A stretch of 64,000 nt of DNA from Niallia alba (GCF_012933555.1 NZ_JABBPK010000001.1:4070001-4134000), one strand, 5' to 3'. Shown: positions 17,318-25,805, counted from the stretch's first letter. Numbers and translations: made by a program. The notes: generated by a model from the sequence alone, not told the origin.

Positions 17318-18445
17318 TTATCGGACTGCACAACGGTTTGGCCCTATTTCCATCTCACGTTGTTTATCTAAGTCTGGACTAATTTTCCCCATATTTGTTT
17401 CACGAATTTCTTGATAAGCGTTTGGTTGTGGTGGTAGGTTCTCTGTTACAAGTCTTCTAAACTCATTTTCGTCTTCCATATTTAAACCATGATTTTTCTC
17501 AAACAATGTACCTAATCTTTCTGATACACTACCGTCTTCATTCAGTTCATCAATAATCATAAAGTGAGCTGGAAGTACAATTAGTTCTTCTGAAAGTTCT
17601 CTGTAACGAGAGTAGAGGCTTTCACGTAAATCTGCTACCCAATCTTCTGCCATTCCTGCTAAATCGGGTCTTCCAATTGAATCAATAAATAAGATGTCAC
17701 CTGACAGAAGGAATTTCCCATCCACAACAAATGATGTAGAACCGATTGTGTGACCTGGAGAGTACAGCGCATGAATATCAATTTCTGTTTTTCCGATTGT
17801 CACTACTTCGCCGCCTTCTAGAGCGTTGTATTCAAAAGTTACCTCCGTCGCATCTTTTGGAGGTAACCAGTATGTTGCACCTGTTTTTTCAGCGATGACT
17901 CTTCCTCCTGAAATATGATCTGCATGAAGATGAGTATCAAAAACATGTGTGATTTTTACTCCCATTTCATTCGCAAAGTCTAGAAAAATATCTGTCATAC
18001 GAGTGGCGTCTATAATTGCAGCTTCTCCGTTAGAAATCACCATATAGGATAGACAACCTTTTCCGATGCGAACAAATTGGTGTAATTCTCCACCTTCCGT
18101 TAAATTCCCAATCTTTACAGGCTCTAAATGTTCACTCCATGCCTTCATACCACCTTGCAAATAAGAAACAGTTAAACCTTGTTCTGAAAGCATCTCTGCC
18201 ACCATTACAGAAGAACCCTCTTTAGCACAAACAACTAATATTTCTTTTGTAGCAGGCAGTTTTTCTAAAATTTCTTCCACTCCATCAAGTAATTCAAAAT
18301 ACGGGATATTTAAATAATCAAAGTTTTCCCCTTCAATTTTCCAATCCTTAAAATCACTTTCGTTACGAACATCTAGAATAAATAATTCTTCTTTGTTAAA
18401 TATTTTTTTAGTTACTTCTTTTGTCTGCATAACTTTAACAGTCAT
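17318..18445 (-). CDS. Rhodanese-MBL-fold protein, probable persulfide dioxygenase
   Basis: This 375-residue protein has an N-terminal rhodanese domain (about 1-105; LDVRNES, cysteine in VVCAKEGSS) followed by an ETHE1/CstB-type metallo-beta-lactamase domain with [18 protein letters not shown] and [10 protein letters not shown] metal ligands. Family members oxidise glutathione or coenzyme A persulfides, releasing sulfite. In CstB the order is MBL then rhodaneses, so this is a reversed arrangement. The start ATG follows GGGGGTAAATGAT and lies against the stop of the DsrE-like gene. With TauE downstream, sulfite made here could be exported. Confidence 0.82.
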   Translation of the reverse strand: MTVKVMQTKEVTKKIFNKEELFILDVRNESDFKDWKIEGENFDYLNIPYFELLDGVEEILEKLPATKEILVVCAKEGSSVMVAEMLSEQGLTVSYLQGGMKAWSEHLEPVKIGNLTEGGELHQFVRIGKGCLSYMVISNGEAAIIDATRMTDIFLDFANEMGVKITHVFDTHLHADHISGGRVIAEKTGATYWLPPKDATEVTFEYNALEGGEVVTIGKTEIDIHALYSPGHTIGSTSFVVDGKFLLSGDILFIDSIGRPDLAGMAEDWVADLRESLYSRYRELSEELIVLPAHFMIIDELNEDGSVSERLGTLFEKNHGLNMEDENEFRRLVTENLPPQPNAYQEIRETNMGKISPDLDKQREMEIGPNRCAVR

Positions 18446-18446
18446 A

Positions 18447-18824
18447 TCATTTACCCCCTATGGTATATTTTTGGTTAAAAAAATAATAAACCCTCTTAAA
18501 AGTTAGTGTTGCGTCTGCATCTTTAGCAAATTCTAAAGAGGTTACTGCTCCTCCTACTTCCATTCCATCAACAAAAGCATCTTTTTCTAATCCCATAACA
18601 TTCATTGTCATTTGGCAACCAATGAATTTAACACCCATTTCTTGGGCCATTGCAACTAATTCGAAAATAGTTGGTACATTTGCATTAGCAAACCCTTGCG
18701 CGAAATGTTCTTTACATTGAGGCATTGGTAGCTGTTTGTATTCATTTTTATAAATTAAGTTCCCCCCTTCAAAAGTAAAGAAAATGGCCACTTCAATATC
18801 TGTTGCTGCTGTTTGTTGTTTCAA
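18447..18824 (-). CDS. DsrE-like protein, truncated at the N-terminus
   Basis: This frame of 125 codons starts at a TTG (AAAGGTGAAAG upstream). Its homology to DsrE begins only at [12 protein letters not shown], matching residue ~35 of normal DsrE-like proteins such as the gene at 20281-20760. The missing first ~35 residues include the first strand-helix of the fold. The conserved cysteine region [12 protein letters not shown] is kept. The sequence just upstream is a piece of a glutaredoxin gene (18793-18924), so a deletion has probably fused two genes. Whether the stub folds or is made is doubtful. Confidence 0.6.
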   Translation of the reverse strand: MKQQTAATDIEVAIFFTFEGGNLIYKNEYKQLPMPQCKEHFAQGFANANVPTIFELVAMAQEMGVKFIGCQMTMNVMGLEKDAFVDGMEVGGAVTSLEFAKDADATLTFKRVYYFFNQKYTIGGK

Positions 18825-18924
18825 CTTTCACCTTTAGGAAAGGAACAGTGTGTTCTGCCAAAAAAGTTTTTAACAGAACACACTATGGACAACATGAATT
18901 AGTATATACTGTTACTTCGTCCAT
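18793..18924 (-). pseudogene. Glutaredoxin-like remnant with an in-frame stop inside the active site
   Basis: An ATG at 18924 behind AGAGAG begins MDEVTVYTNSCCP, then TAG at 18883-18885, then [21 protein letters not shown] in the same frame up to a TGA at 18793-18795. This is the N-terminal thioredoxin fold of a glutaredoxin with the usual CPYC site, where the tyrosine codon has become a stop. After about 40 codons the similarity ends and the frame shifts into the DsrE-like coding region. It lies 10 bp after the TusA-rhodanese gene, in operon position. Confidence 0.7.
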
Positions 18925-18934
18925 ATTAATCTCT

Positions 18935-19510
18935 CTATTTGATTAAAGAATCCGATTTCCCTGTCCAAGCACTCATGCCTGGAACCACATTAATCACATT
19001 ATCAAAACCCTTTTCAGCTAACTTTTGAGCAGCAAGATCACTACGGTTACCTGTGCGACATACCACATAGATTTCATCATCTGCTTTTAATTCGTTTAAA
19101 CGCAATTCTAATTCTCCTAACGGAATCGAAACCGCATTAGGTATATGATTAAATGCATATTCAGCTTCTTCCCTTACATCAAGAACCACGATGTTTTCAT
19201 TCGTTTCTAGCTTCTTTTCAAGTGCTTCATTGCTAGTTACATTGGGATGTTTTCTTTCAATTGAAGCATCATTAGATGATTTTCTTAAATAATGTTTTAA
19301 TATATTGTCTTCTTCAATTGTGCCAAGATAATGATGACCAGCACTATTAGCCCATGCTTGAATATCAGCTTTTGAGCCCTTATCTGTTGCTTGAACTTCT
19401 AAGACCTGACCAGCTTGTAAATCATTCATTGCTTTTTTTGTTCTTACGATTGGCATGGGGCAAGCTAACCCTTTTGCATCTAATAAAAAATCTGTTTTTA
19501 ATGATTCCAT
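18935..19510 (-). CDS. TusA-rhodanese fusion protein
   Basis: This 191-residue protein joins a TusA domain (about 1-75, LACPMPIVRTKKAM) to a rhodanese domain (about 90-188, VVLDVREEAEY and the active-site loop VVCRTGNRSD). Physical fusion implies direct sulfur hand-off from the rhodanese cysteine to the TusA cysteine. The start ATG follows GGGAGG. A CstR-type palindrome lies 20 bp upstream, so this may be an internal regulated start point within the cluster. Confidence 0.87.
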   Translation of the reverse strand: MESLKTDFLLDAKGLACPMPIVRTKKAMNDLQAGQVLEVQATDKGSKADIQAWANSAGHHYLGTIEEDNILKHYLRKSSNDASIERKHPNVTSNEALEKKLETNENIVVLDVREEAEYAFNHIPNAVSIPLGELELRLNELKADDEIYVVCRTGNRSDLAAQKLAEKGFDNVINVVPGMSAWTGKSDSLIK

Positions 19511-19530
19511 CTTATTAAAACCTCCCGTTT

Positions 19531-19545
19531 TACCCCATTGGGTAT
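19531..19545. promoter_or_regulatory. Candidate CstR operator before the TusA-rhodanese gene
   Basis: TACCCCATTGGGTAT is an inverted repeat of the ACCC-N-GGGT type that recurs in this cluster. Confidence 0.55.
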
Positions 19546-19563
19546 TTGATTAACCGAAAATAT

Positions 19564-19860
19564 TTACTTCGTCTCGCCTTCCCATGCAAGCATTCCACCA
19601 GTCATATTTATTACTTTAAATCCATGATCTTCTAGAAATTGACTTGCTTGACCACTTCTTGCACCAGAACGGCAAACCATGATATATTCTTTAGATTTAT
19701 CTAATTCATGCATACGGAATTCTACTAGCCCTAGTGGGATATGAATGGCTCCTTGGATCTTACCAGTTGCAACTTCATCAACTTCTCGAACATCAATAAT
19801 ATTTAACGCTTTACCTTCTCTTAAAAGTTTCTCTACTTCTTTTGCAGTTAATTGTTTCAT
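19564..19860 (-). CDS. Single-domain rhodanese
   Basis: This 98-residue cytoplasmic rhodanese has IIDVREVDEVATG and the cysteine loop MVCRSGARSGQA, close to the consensus for thiosulfate or persulfide sulfurtransferases. It has no signal or membrane segment. The start ATG follows AAGGAGGCAAAAGT. It lies 12 bp after the membrane-anchored rhodanese, consistent with one transcript. Confidence 0.87.
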   Translation of the reverse strand: MKQLTAKEVEKLLREGKALNIIDVREVDEVATGKIQGAIHIPLGLVEFRMHELDKSKEYIMVCRSGARSGQASQFLEDHGFKVINMTGGMLAWEGETK

Positions 19861-19872
19861 ACTTTTGCCTCC

Positions 19873-20238
19873 TTATGATCTCCAGCCGCTCATTCCGCCT
19901 TTTACATTGGTCACTTTAGTATATCCTAATTTTTTTAACATTTTAATTGCGTTTTGACTTCTCATTCCACTTTGGCAAATAACAATTACTTCTTTATCTT
20001 TTGAGAGTTCTTTCTCCGCTTTTTGCATAATTTGTTGAAGTGGAAGATTTTTAAATCCTTTAATATTGTTTACTCTATATTCCCCAGGAGTACGGACATC
20101 AATAAATTGTTTATTTTTATCCTTTAACTCATCCCGTAGCTCTAATGCTGTAATCTGTCTTACACCTTTTGTAGGAATGAATCGTCTAATAATAAAAATT
20201 AACAGTAGCCCAATTATTATATAGTTTAGATATTCCAA
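19873..20238 (-). CDS. Membrane-anchored rhodanese
   Basis: This 121-residue protein has one N-terminal membrane helix (LNYIIIGLLLIFIIRRF) followed by a rhodanese domain with FIDVRTPGEY and the active loop VICQSGMRSQ. The domain would face the cytoplasm on the inner leaflet. It starts at a TTG with AAAAGGGAGAG upstream. It probably handles sulfane sulfur near a membrane carrier or quinone-linked reaction; that role is inference. Confidence 0.82.
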   Translation of the reverse strand: MEYLNYIIIGLLLIFIIRRFIPTKGVRQITALELRDELKDKNKQFIDVRTPGEYRVNNIKGFKNLPLQQIMQKAEKELSKDKEVIVICQSGMRSQNAIKMLKKLGYTKVTNVKGGMSGWRS

Positions 20239-20280
20239 GATTATCTCTCCCTTTTATGCAGGGAAGAATCCCCTACTGAT

Positions 20281-20760
20281 TTAGATAAATAGGTTTACAT
20301 TTCCATCTTCTGCATCACCCAAATAAGCAGCAACACCTGCATATTCAATATTATCCAACAGTTCTTCTTTTTGAAGTCCTAATAAATCCATTGTCATCGT
20401 ACAGGCAACAAGCTTTATATCTTGTTCTCTTGCCATTTCGATTAAATCTGGAAGTGGCATTGCATTGTGTTTTTTAATCACATTTTTAATCATTTTAGGA
20501 CCAAAACCAGCAAAGTTCATTTTTGACAGCCCCATTTTATCTGCACCTTTTGGCATCATTCTACCAAATATTTTTTCCATGAAGCCTTTTTTCACTTGAA
20601 TATCTGCATCTTTTCGCAAGGCATTTAGTCCCCAAAATGTGTGAAAAATGGTTACTTCATGATCATACGCTGCTGCCCCGTTCGCAATGATATAAGCTGC
20701 CATCGCTTTATCATAATCGCCACTAAATAATACAATCGTTGTTTTTTTCTTTTCTGTCAT
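20281..20760 (-). CDS. DsrE/DsrF-like sulfur-transfer protein
   Basis: This 159-residue protein has the full DsrE-like fold: N-terminal KTTIVLFSGDYDKAMAAYIIANGAAA, then HTFWGLNALRK, and the conserved cysteine segment VACTMTMDLLGL (about residue 117). Such proteins accept or donate sulfane sulfur with TusA partners. The gene follows a stand-alone tusA and has a CstR-type site upstream. The start ATG follows GAGGAAC. It shows what the truncated copy at 18447 has lost. Confidence 0.85.
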   Translation of the reverse strand: MTEKKKTTIVLFSGDYDKAMAAYIIANGAAAYDHEVTIFHTFWGLNALRKDADIQVKKGFMEKIFGRMMPKGADKMGLSKMNFAGFGPKMIKNVIKKHNAMPLPDLIEMAREQDIKLVACTMTMDLLGLQKEELLDNIEYAGVAAYLGDAEDGNVNLFI

Positions 20761-20789
20761 TGTAGTTCCTCCTCATGTATCAGTCACCC

Positions 20790-20806
20790 TTACCTGTATG
20801 GGTATA
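20790..20806. promoter_or_regulatory. Candidate CstR operator before the DsrE-like gene
   Basis: TTACCTGTATGGGTATA has the TACC-N-GGGTA inverted repeat seen elsewhere in the cluster. Confidence 0.5.
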
Positions 20807-20824
20807 TTTATAAACAAAAAAATT

Positions 20825-21052
20825 TTAACCTTTTTTAATCCAAAACTTTAATACATCATTCGCTTCTTCATATTTTAGTAGCTTATGTCCACCCGATTTT
20901 GCCCAAGCAGTGAGATCGTTCTTTGCACCTTTATCAGTAGTATGGATTTCTAATACTTGACCAGCAGTTAATTCGTTTATTGCCTTCTTTGTTTTTACAA
21001 TTGGCATTGGACATGCTAATCCTTTTGTATCTAACAATTTATCTATATTCAT
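20825..21052 (-). CDS. tusA: TusA-like sulfur carrier protein
   Basis: This 75-residue TusA protein (LACPMPIVKTKKAI, DKGAKNDLTAWAKSGGH, VLKFWIKKG) is nearly the twin of the one at 17064-17297. I use the ATG at 21052 because AAAGGAGAG precedes it; the longer upstream frame reads through the CstR-type operator. It is first after cstR and likely co-regulated. Confidence 0.87.
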   Translation of the reverse strand: MNIDKLLDTKGLACPMPIVKTKKAINELTAGQVLEIHTTDKGAKNDLTAWAKSGGHKLLKYEEANDVLKFWIKKG

Positions 21053-21082
21053 TCTATTAACTCTCCTTTCATCATTTACATT

Positions 21083-21096
21083 TACCCATATGGGTA
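21083..21096. promoter_or_regulatory. CstR operator (perfect palindrome) between cstR and tusA
   Basis: TACCCATATGGGTA is a perfect 14 bp palindrome in the cstR-tusA gap, matching the ATACCC/GGGTAT pattern of CsoR/CstR operators. Confidence 0.65.
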
Positions 21097-21138
21097 TAAT
21101 AGTAATAAAAATAAAAGTGGGTGTCAACCCTTTTATTT

Positions 21139-21402
21139 TTATCTACTTTTCACAAGCAGATTTACAGCTTCTTTTACTAAATCTTCTGTGTTTTTTTCTC
21201 CACTTTCTTCTGCATTGCGCACACACTCTACTAAATTAGAACTAACCACAACACCAATTGTCCGATCAATAGCAGCACGTGTTGCAGATAGCTGAGTTAT
21301 AACATCCTTACAGTCTTTGTTTTCTTCCATCATCCTTAAAATTCCTCTAAGTTGGCCTTCAATACGTTTTACTCTATTTTTCATTTGCTCATTGTACTCC
21401 AT
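21139..21402 (-). CDS. cstR: CstR persulfide-sensing repressor
   Basis: This 87-residue CsoR/RcnR/CstR-family helical repressor keeps the two cysteines of CstR at Cys31 and Cys60. It has asparagine (Asn56) near where CsoR proteins carry the copper-ligand histidine. That pattern marks a sensor of per- and polysulfides rather than copper: the cysteines crosslink by sulfur chains and DNA is released. Its neighbours are all sulfane-sulfur genes and several have matching palindromes. The start ATG follows AAGGAGGATAATC. Confidence 0.85.
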   Translation of the reverse strand: MEYNEQMKNRVKRIEGQLRGILRMMEENKDCKDVITQLSATRAAIDRTIGVVVSSNLVECVRNAEESGEKNTEDLVKEAVNLLVKSR

Positions 21403-21451
21403 ATGATTATCCTCCTTAACAAATAATTACTTTTTAACTTGTCTCCTATCG

Positions 21452-21802
21452 TTACCTATGTTCTCCCATTTCATACTCATCAAAAAGGATATATCCAACT
21501 ATCTTGAAACCTTTTTGGCTTAATAAACGAATTCCTACATTCTTTTCCAAGCGATTCGAAGCTACTACAATCAGATCGCTTTTTGATATATCTGTGTAAT
21601 GCCTATTTATATAAGAAACTGGAATGTTAATCGCACCTTGTATAGGGCTTTTATAAGAAACATTATAATCTCTTATATCTACAACATTCAACATACTTAA
21701 TTCAATATCTTTTTTATTTATTTGTGGAACCCCAATTATTGGGATATTCCTTCTAAAGATAAAGTAACCAATAATGATAAAACTTAAAATAGCAATAGTC
21801 AT
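21452..21802 (-). CDS. Membrane-anchored rhodanese-like protein without the catalytic cysteine
   Basis: This 116-residue protein starts with a membrane helix (TIAILSFIIIGYFIF) and a rhodanese-type fold containing VVDIRDYNVSY. Where an active rhodanese has C-x-x-G-x-R-S this protein reads VVASNRLEKN, so it cannot carry a persulfide. It could be a binding or scaffold module for the active membrane rhodanese at 19873. I use the ATG at 21802 behind AGGAGGAAAGATTC. It is first gene of the cstR operon. Confidence 0.75.
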   Translation of the reverse strand: MTIAILSFIIIGYFIFRRNIPIIGVPQINKKDIELSMLNVVDIRDYNVSYKSPIQGAINIPVSYINRHYTDISKSDLIVVASNRLEKNVGIRLLSQKGFKIVGYILFDEYEMGEHR

Positions 21803-21853
21803 ATGAATCTTTCCTCCTAAATTAAAGAGGCAGGAATAACTGACAAAATCTAT

Positions 21854-21880
21854 ATTATACCCCAATAGGTATTTTGTCAA
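21854..21880 (-). promoter_or_regulatory. cstR operon promoter with embedded CstR operator
   Basis: The minus strand reads TTGACA (21875-21880), a 15 bp spacer, then TATAAT (21854-21859). The palindrome ATACCTATTGGGGTAT (21858-21873) fills the spacer. Repressor there would block polymerase directly and gives autoregulation. The rest of the 21803-22094 gap shows no gene. Confidence 0.65.
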
Positions 21881-22094
21881 CACTCCTTTTTGTTTTTATT
21901 ACTTAATCACTGGACATCTTCTTACTCAAGAGCACAAGCATTTGAAAACCTTGATAATATCGAATAAGTATAATTGCTGTTATTACCTCCTATTATTTTA
22001 ACTTTTGGATTTCAATCCATTGAGTTTTTTTAATTACTCATTTATAATACCAAGTATTACAATATGATTTTAAGGTTATTGTGGAGGTGCCATT

Positions 22095-22271
22095 ATGAGT
22101 TTATTTAAAACTTTATTTAGCGAAAAGTGCCCTGAATGTAAGAAAACGTTAGTAACGGATAAAACAGCTTTTATGAATTCAATAGTAAAAAAGTCTTGTC
22201 CTGATAATCATTATCAAAAAGAATATCATCCAGCTCTTGAAACGTATGTTGAAAGCAATCATGTTTCTTAA
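22095..22271 (+). CDS. 58-residue zinc-ribbon-like protein
   Basis: A short gene starts at an ATG behind a strong GGAGGTG site. The product begins MSLFKTLFSEKCPECKK and has Cys12, Cys15, Cys35 and His39/His45 as possible zinc ligands (CPEC ... SCPDNH). The N-terminal helix is amphipathic. It is the only plus-strand gene in the sulfur region. I know of no function; small CPxC proteins of this size occur in other Bacillaceae as uncharacterised proteins. Confidence 0.6.
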   Translation: MSLFKTLFSEKCPECKKTLVTDKTAFMNSIVKKSCPDNHYQKEYHPALETYVESNHVS

Positions 22272-22471
22272 AAAATATTAAAATGACAGGAATCATAAAT
22301 TTTATGGGAACTAAGACTATATCCTCCAACAAAGAATGAGTATACAAAAACATTAGTTATTAATTATATTCCCTAATGCCGTACTGTTAACTTTGACAGA
22401 TTATTTTACGAAAGATAAAAAGTATGACTCCAAGAGGCATGCTTTTAAAAGTATTTTTGATTAAACAGAAG

Positions 22472-24439
22472 TTAAATGCTTCCCTTTAATTTTTCTTCAT
22501 TTTTTTCAATCCAAAATTTAATCACTTTTTCCTCTTGTTTTGTTTTTAAAAGGGTATGTCCGGCATTTTTTGACCATGCAGGCAGATCATTTAATGCACC
22601 TTTATCTGTCACATGGATTTCTAATATTTGACCGCTATCCAACTGCTCAATCGCCTTTTTTAGTTTTACAATCGGCATTGGGCAAGATAAACCAGTAACA
22701 TCAACAACAGCATTCACCTGTATTTCATCAATATGTTCTGTATCTGATTCCCCAATTTGATTTGTTTTCGTTTCAATCGTTTTGTTTATAACGCTTCTAA
22801 ATACAGAGGAATACGTTTTAAAACCTCCATCAACATTTTTAACAATGTATCCACTATTCTTTAATATCCTGCTTGCCAGATATCCCCTTAATCCAACTTG
22901 ACAACTGACATATATTGTTTGCTCTTTTGGAAGACTATCTAATCTGTTCCTTATTTCATCTAACGGAATATTCAAGGAACCTTTAATATATCCAAATTCC
23001 CTTTCCATTGGCTCGCGCACATCAATCAATAACCCTCCATCTTTAACAATCTCATCGATTTCATGCCACTGAACCATTTCTAATTCACCTTCAATTATGT
23101 TAGAAGCTACATAGCCAGCCATATTAACAGGATCTTTTGCTGAAGAATATGGAGGAGCATAAGATAATTCTAAATTGGTCAAATCATTCACCTTTAATCC
23201 ACCTTTTATTGCTGTTGCGATTACGTCAATCCGTTTATCAACTCCATCTGCTCCTATAGCTTGTGCACCAAGTATTTTTCCAGTTTCTTTATCAAAGATT
23301 AATTTTAAAGCAATTGGTACTGCTTCTGGGTAATACCCTGCATGAGAACTTGGATGAATATGAACAACTTCATATGAAACTCCTAAGCGTTTCAGCGTCT
23401 TTTCATTATTGCCAGTTGCCGCAACCGTTAAATCAAATACTTTAGCAATGGAAGTTCCCAATGTGCCATGATACTTCTCCTTTTTCCCCATCATGTTATT
23501 TGCCGCAATTCTGCCTTGTCTGTTAGCCGGCCCTGCAAGTGGAATCATAGCTTTTTTCCCGCTAATATAATCTACCACCTCAACTGCATCCCCGACAGCA
23601 TAAATATCTTCATTAGAAGTCTGAAGGTATTCATTTACAACAATTCCTCCACGCTCGCCTAATTCAAGTCCTGCTACTTTAGCTAATTCATTTTCCGATT
23701 TAACACCTATAGAAAGAATGGTCATATCGGTTTCTATTTCTGTTCCATCAGAGAGAATAACTTTCTTTCCCTTATTAGCAAATGCTTGGACCCCGTTTTC
23801 TAATATTAGATTCACACCTTTTTCTTTTATGTTTCCGTGTAAAATACTAGCCATTTCTAAATCAATTGGTGCCATAATTTGCTTTGTCATTTCAATAATC
23901 GTTACTTCTACTCCTCTTTCTAACAAGTTTTCAGCCATTTCAATTCCAATAAATCCTCCGCCAATTACAATCGCCTTTTTAGGATGATTGGTATCAATAT
24001 ATTTTTTTATTTTATCTGTATCTGGAATATTTCTTAATGTAAATAATACCTCATTTTCACTTAATCCTGGAATTGGTGGAATGATTGGTTTAGCCCCTGG
24101 TGATAATAATAACTTGTCATAGGATTCCTTATACTCTTTCCCAGATTGTAAATTCTTAATGGTAACTTTTTTATTTTTAGGATCAACGCATAATACTTCA
24201 CTTAAATTCCGAATGTCCAAATTGAATCGATCTGACATCCCTTTAACAGTTTGGACTAATAATTTGCTTCTGTCTTTGATTGTTTCCCCAATATAATAAG
24301 GAAGTCCGCAATTAGCAAATGAAATATACTCTCCCCTTTCTACAAGAACAATTTCTACATCTTCACTTATTCTTCTTAATCTTGCTGCAGCTGTGGCTCC
24401 ACCTGCAACTCCACCTACGATAATGAATTTCTGTGACAT
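22472..24439 (-). CDS. CoA-disulfide reductase / persulfide reductase fused to rhodanese and TusA
   Basis: This 655-residue three-domain protein begins with a flavin disulfide reductase (about 1-450): IIVGGVAGGATAAARLRR, active cysteine Cys44 in FANCGLPYY, and NAD-binding IGGGFIGIEMAE. A rhodanese follows (about 460-550; LIDVREPMER, cysteine in VSCQVGLRGY), and then a TusA domain (about 575-650; LSCPMPIVKLKKAI). NADH-dependent CoA-disulfide/persulfide reductases reduce CoA persulfide and polysulfide; the added domains would deliver sulfur to the flavin site. The start ATG follows TGGAGGGAATAAC and two CstR-type palindromes lie upstream. Confidence 0.87.
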   Translation of the reverse strand: MSQKFIIVGGVAGGATAAARLRRISEDVEIVLVERGEYISFANCGLPYYIGETIKDRSKLLVQTVKGMSDRFNLDIRNLSEVLCVDPKNKKVTIKNLQSGKEYKESYDKLLLSPGAKPIIPPIPGLSENEVLFTLRNIPDTDKIKKYIDTNHPKKAIVIGGGFIGIEMAENLLERGVEVTIIEMTKQIMAPIDLEMASILHGNIKEKGVNLILENGVQAFANKGKKVILSDGTEIETDMTILSIGVKSENELAKVAGLELGERGGIVVNEYLQTSNEDIYAVGDAVEVVDYISGKKAMIPLAGPANRQGRIAANNMMGKKEKYHGTLGTSIAKVFDLTVAATGNNEKTLKRLGVSYEVVHIHPSSHAGYYPEAVPIALKLIFDKETGKILGAQAIGADGVDKRIDVIATAIKGGLKVNDLTNLELSYAPPYSSAKDPVNMAGYVASNIIEGELEMVQWHEIDEIVKDGGLLIDVREPMEREFGYIKGSLNIPLDEIRNRLDSLPKEQTIYVSCQVGLRGYLASRILKNSGYIVKNVDGGFKTYSSVFRSVINKTIETKTNQIGESDTEHIDEIQVNAVVDVTGLSCPMPIVKLKKAIEQLDSGQILEIHVTDKGALNDLPAWSKNAGHTLLKTKQEEKVIKFWIEKNEEKLKGSI

Positions 24440-24488
24440 GTTATTCCCTCCAACTATTTATTATTTCATTCGCATCAATATTTTTAAA

Positions 24489-24521
24489 TATACCCCATTA
24501 GGTTTATACCTATATGGGTAT
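24489..24521. promoter_or_regulatory. Two adjacent CstR-type operators upstream of the CoA-disulfide reductase gene
   Basis: ATACCCCATTAGGTTT (24489-24504) is followed at once by ATACCTATATGGGTAT (24506-24521). The second is a near-perfect palindrome. They lie 50-80 bp upstream of the start codon. Confidence 0.6.
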
Positions 24522-24655
24522 TATAGAATATAAATTCCTTTTGTGAAGATTATTTGGATTTCTTTCACAATATCTTCACATTTGAATCAATTTCATAATC
24601 CCTTATTTTAAAGAAACACAGTTTTGCAGAATTTCGCTTCATCGATTTTTAAAAA

Positions 24656-25282
24656 TTATGCTGCTTGTTTTTGATTGTTCAAAGCTGTGTTCAGTCGATC
24701 AACAGTTAATTTTGAAGCATTATAAACTAAGGTCACTAGATCAAAGTGAACTTTAGCACGTTTTCCTGTCCGGTAGCGAACATTGTCTAATTGAAAGTAT
24801 AATTTTAGATACGCATTCACTCTTTCCACGGCAGTTCGGCGTTTAAAGATGGTTTTCCAAGCTTTTGAACCACGAGCTGGTGCTGTATATTTCCGTAGAT
24901 CTGTAGTGATTTTCACTTTATATATCTTTTGACAACTATCTTCATCGGCGAGCGGACAGTTTTTACATTCCTTTGGACGTGTATATTTAAGTGTTTCATA
25001 CTTGATATCAAAACTATCATATCGGTACGAATGTTCTCGGAAACAAGTAGGTGCGAAATGTATATCAAACCCTATTGGCTCAGGCTCGTTACGCTTGTTA
25101 TAAGCAATAACCGATTGGTGATCCATTCGATGAATTTGTTCATATATTGGTTCATAATCATAACCTGCATCCATTGTTTGATAACGTAGCGTTGGAAGTT
25201 GAAAGCGTTTAAAAAATTTAAACTCAGTGTGCGGAACTAAAAAGAACCTGATCTTATTACATGGAATCAAGTCTTGAATCAC
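24656..25282 (-). pseudogene. IS1182-type transposase, C-terminal remnant
   Basis: About 200 codons of the C-terminal half of a DDE transposase remain: MDAGYDYEPIYEQI, then KECKNCPLADEDSCQKIYK (zinc-like cysteines) and RRTAVERVNAYLKLYF, ending in the usual NASKLTVDR region. The N-terminal half and its first catalytic aspartate are absent; the frame simply begins at a break near 25285. No intact inverted repeats were seen. It marks an old insertion beside the Tn7-like insertion site. Confidence 0.7.
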
Positions 25283-25334
25283 CCATACAGAGTTTCAAGG
25301 ATTAAGGAGACTTTATAACTTAACTACTTCAACT

Positions 25335-25539
25335 TTAAGTTTTATATTCTTTTATTAATACAGCCAATGAAACCGTCTCACTATCTTGTGCAAGTTTCTT
25401 GATTTCTTCATTATTTACTAAATTAGCTAAAGCTGTTGGCCTAGACATGCCAATTTTAGTTTTTCCCCGGTCAGTATAACCAATCATTTTACATGATAGG
25501 AAATTCCAATTAACAAATTCTCCTTTAACACCCTATGTG
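25335..25539 (-). pseudogene. Unidentified protein fragment
   Basis: The minus strand holds about 65 codons free of stops ending MIGYTDRGKTKIGMSRPTA...LAVLIKEYKT with a normal TAA. There is no start or ribosome site and a stop lies just upstream. The composition looks protein-like, so it is probably the C-terminus of a lost gene. I do not recognise the family. The remaining 25283-26293 sequence holds the terminator and transposon ends listed separately, otherwise nothing. Confidence 0.3.
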
Positions 25540-25762
25540 CTTTATGTAGGTTACAAACCTCTAAAACTTTATAGTAAGATTCAAACTCTCGTCCTTACTC
25601 CTGTAATTTTTCTTTAATATCAATCATCCATAAAACACCAAACACTTTATCAATATATTGATAAATTACTTGAAATTACGCTGTACATTACTTCATCCTT
25701 GTATGGATAAGAAACATGAAATCATTCTCTCTCTTCTTATTTTTCAGAAAAAAAACTATAAA

Positions 25763-25805
25763 AAAACCTCTACGTCATCTATGAGCAGAGGTTTTCTGTT
25801 TTTTA
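25763..25805 (+). terminator. Terminator-like hairpin
   Basis: AAAACCTCT(ac)...(ag)AGAGGTTTT forms an inverted repeat followed by TTTCTGTTTTTT. No gene lies immediately upstream on the plus strand, so it may be a relic. Confidence 0.5.

Noticed and set aside
18452-18467. CstR operator before the rhodanese-MBL gene
   Set aside because: The palindrome-like stretch is weaker and lies in the 3' coding end of the DsrE-like gene, so I do not list it as a site.
21139-21402. CsoR copper repressor
   Set aside because: The copper-ligand histidine is absent, with asparagine in that region, and the Cys31/Cys60 pair plus sulfur neighbours fit CstR.
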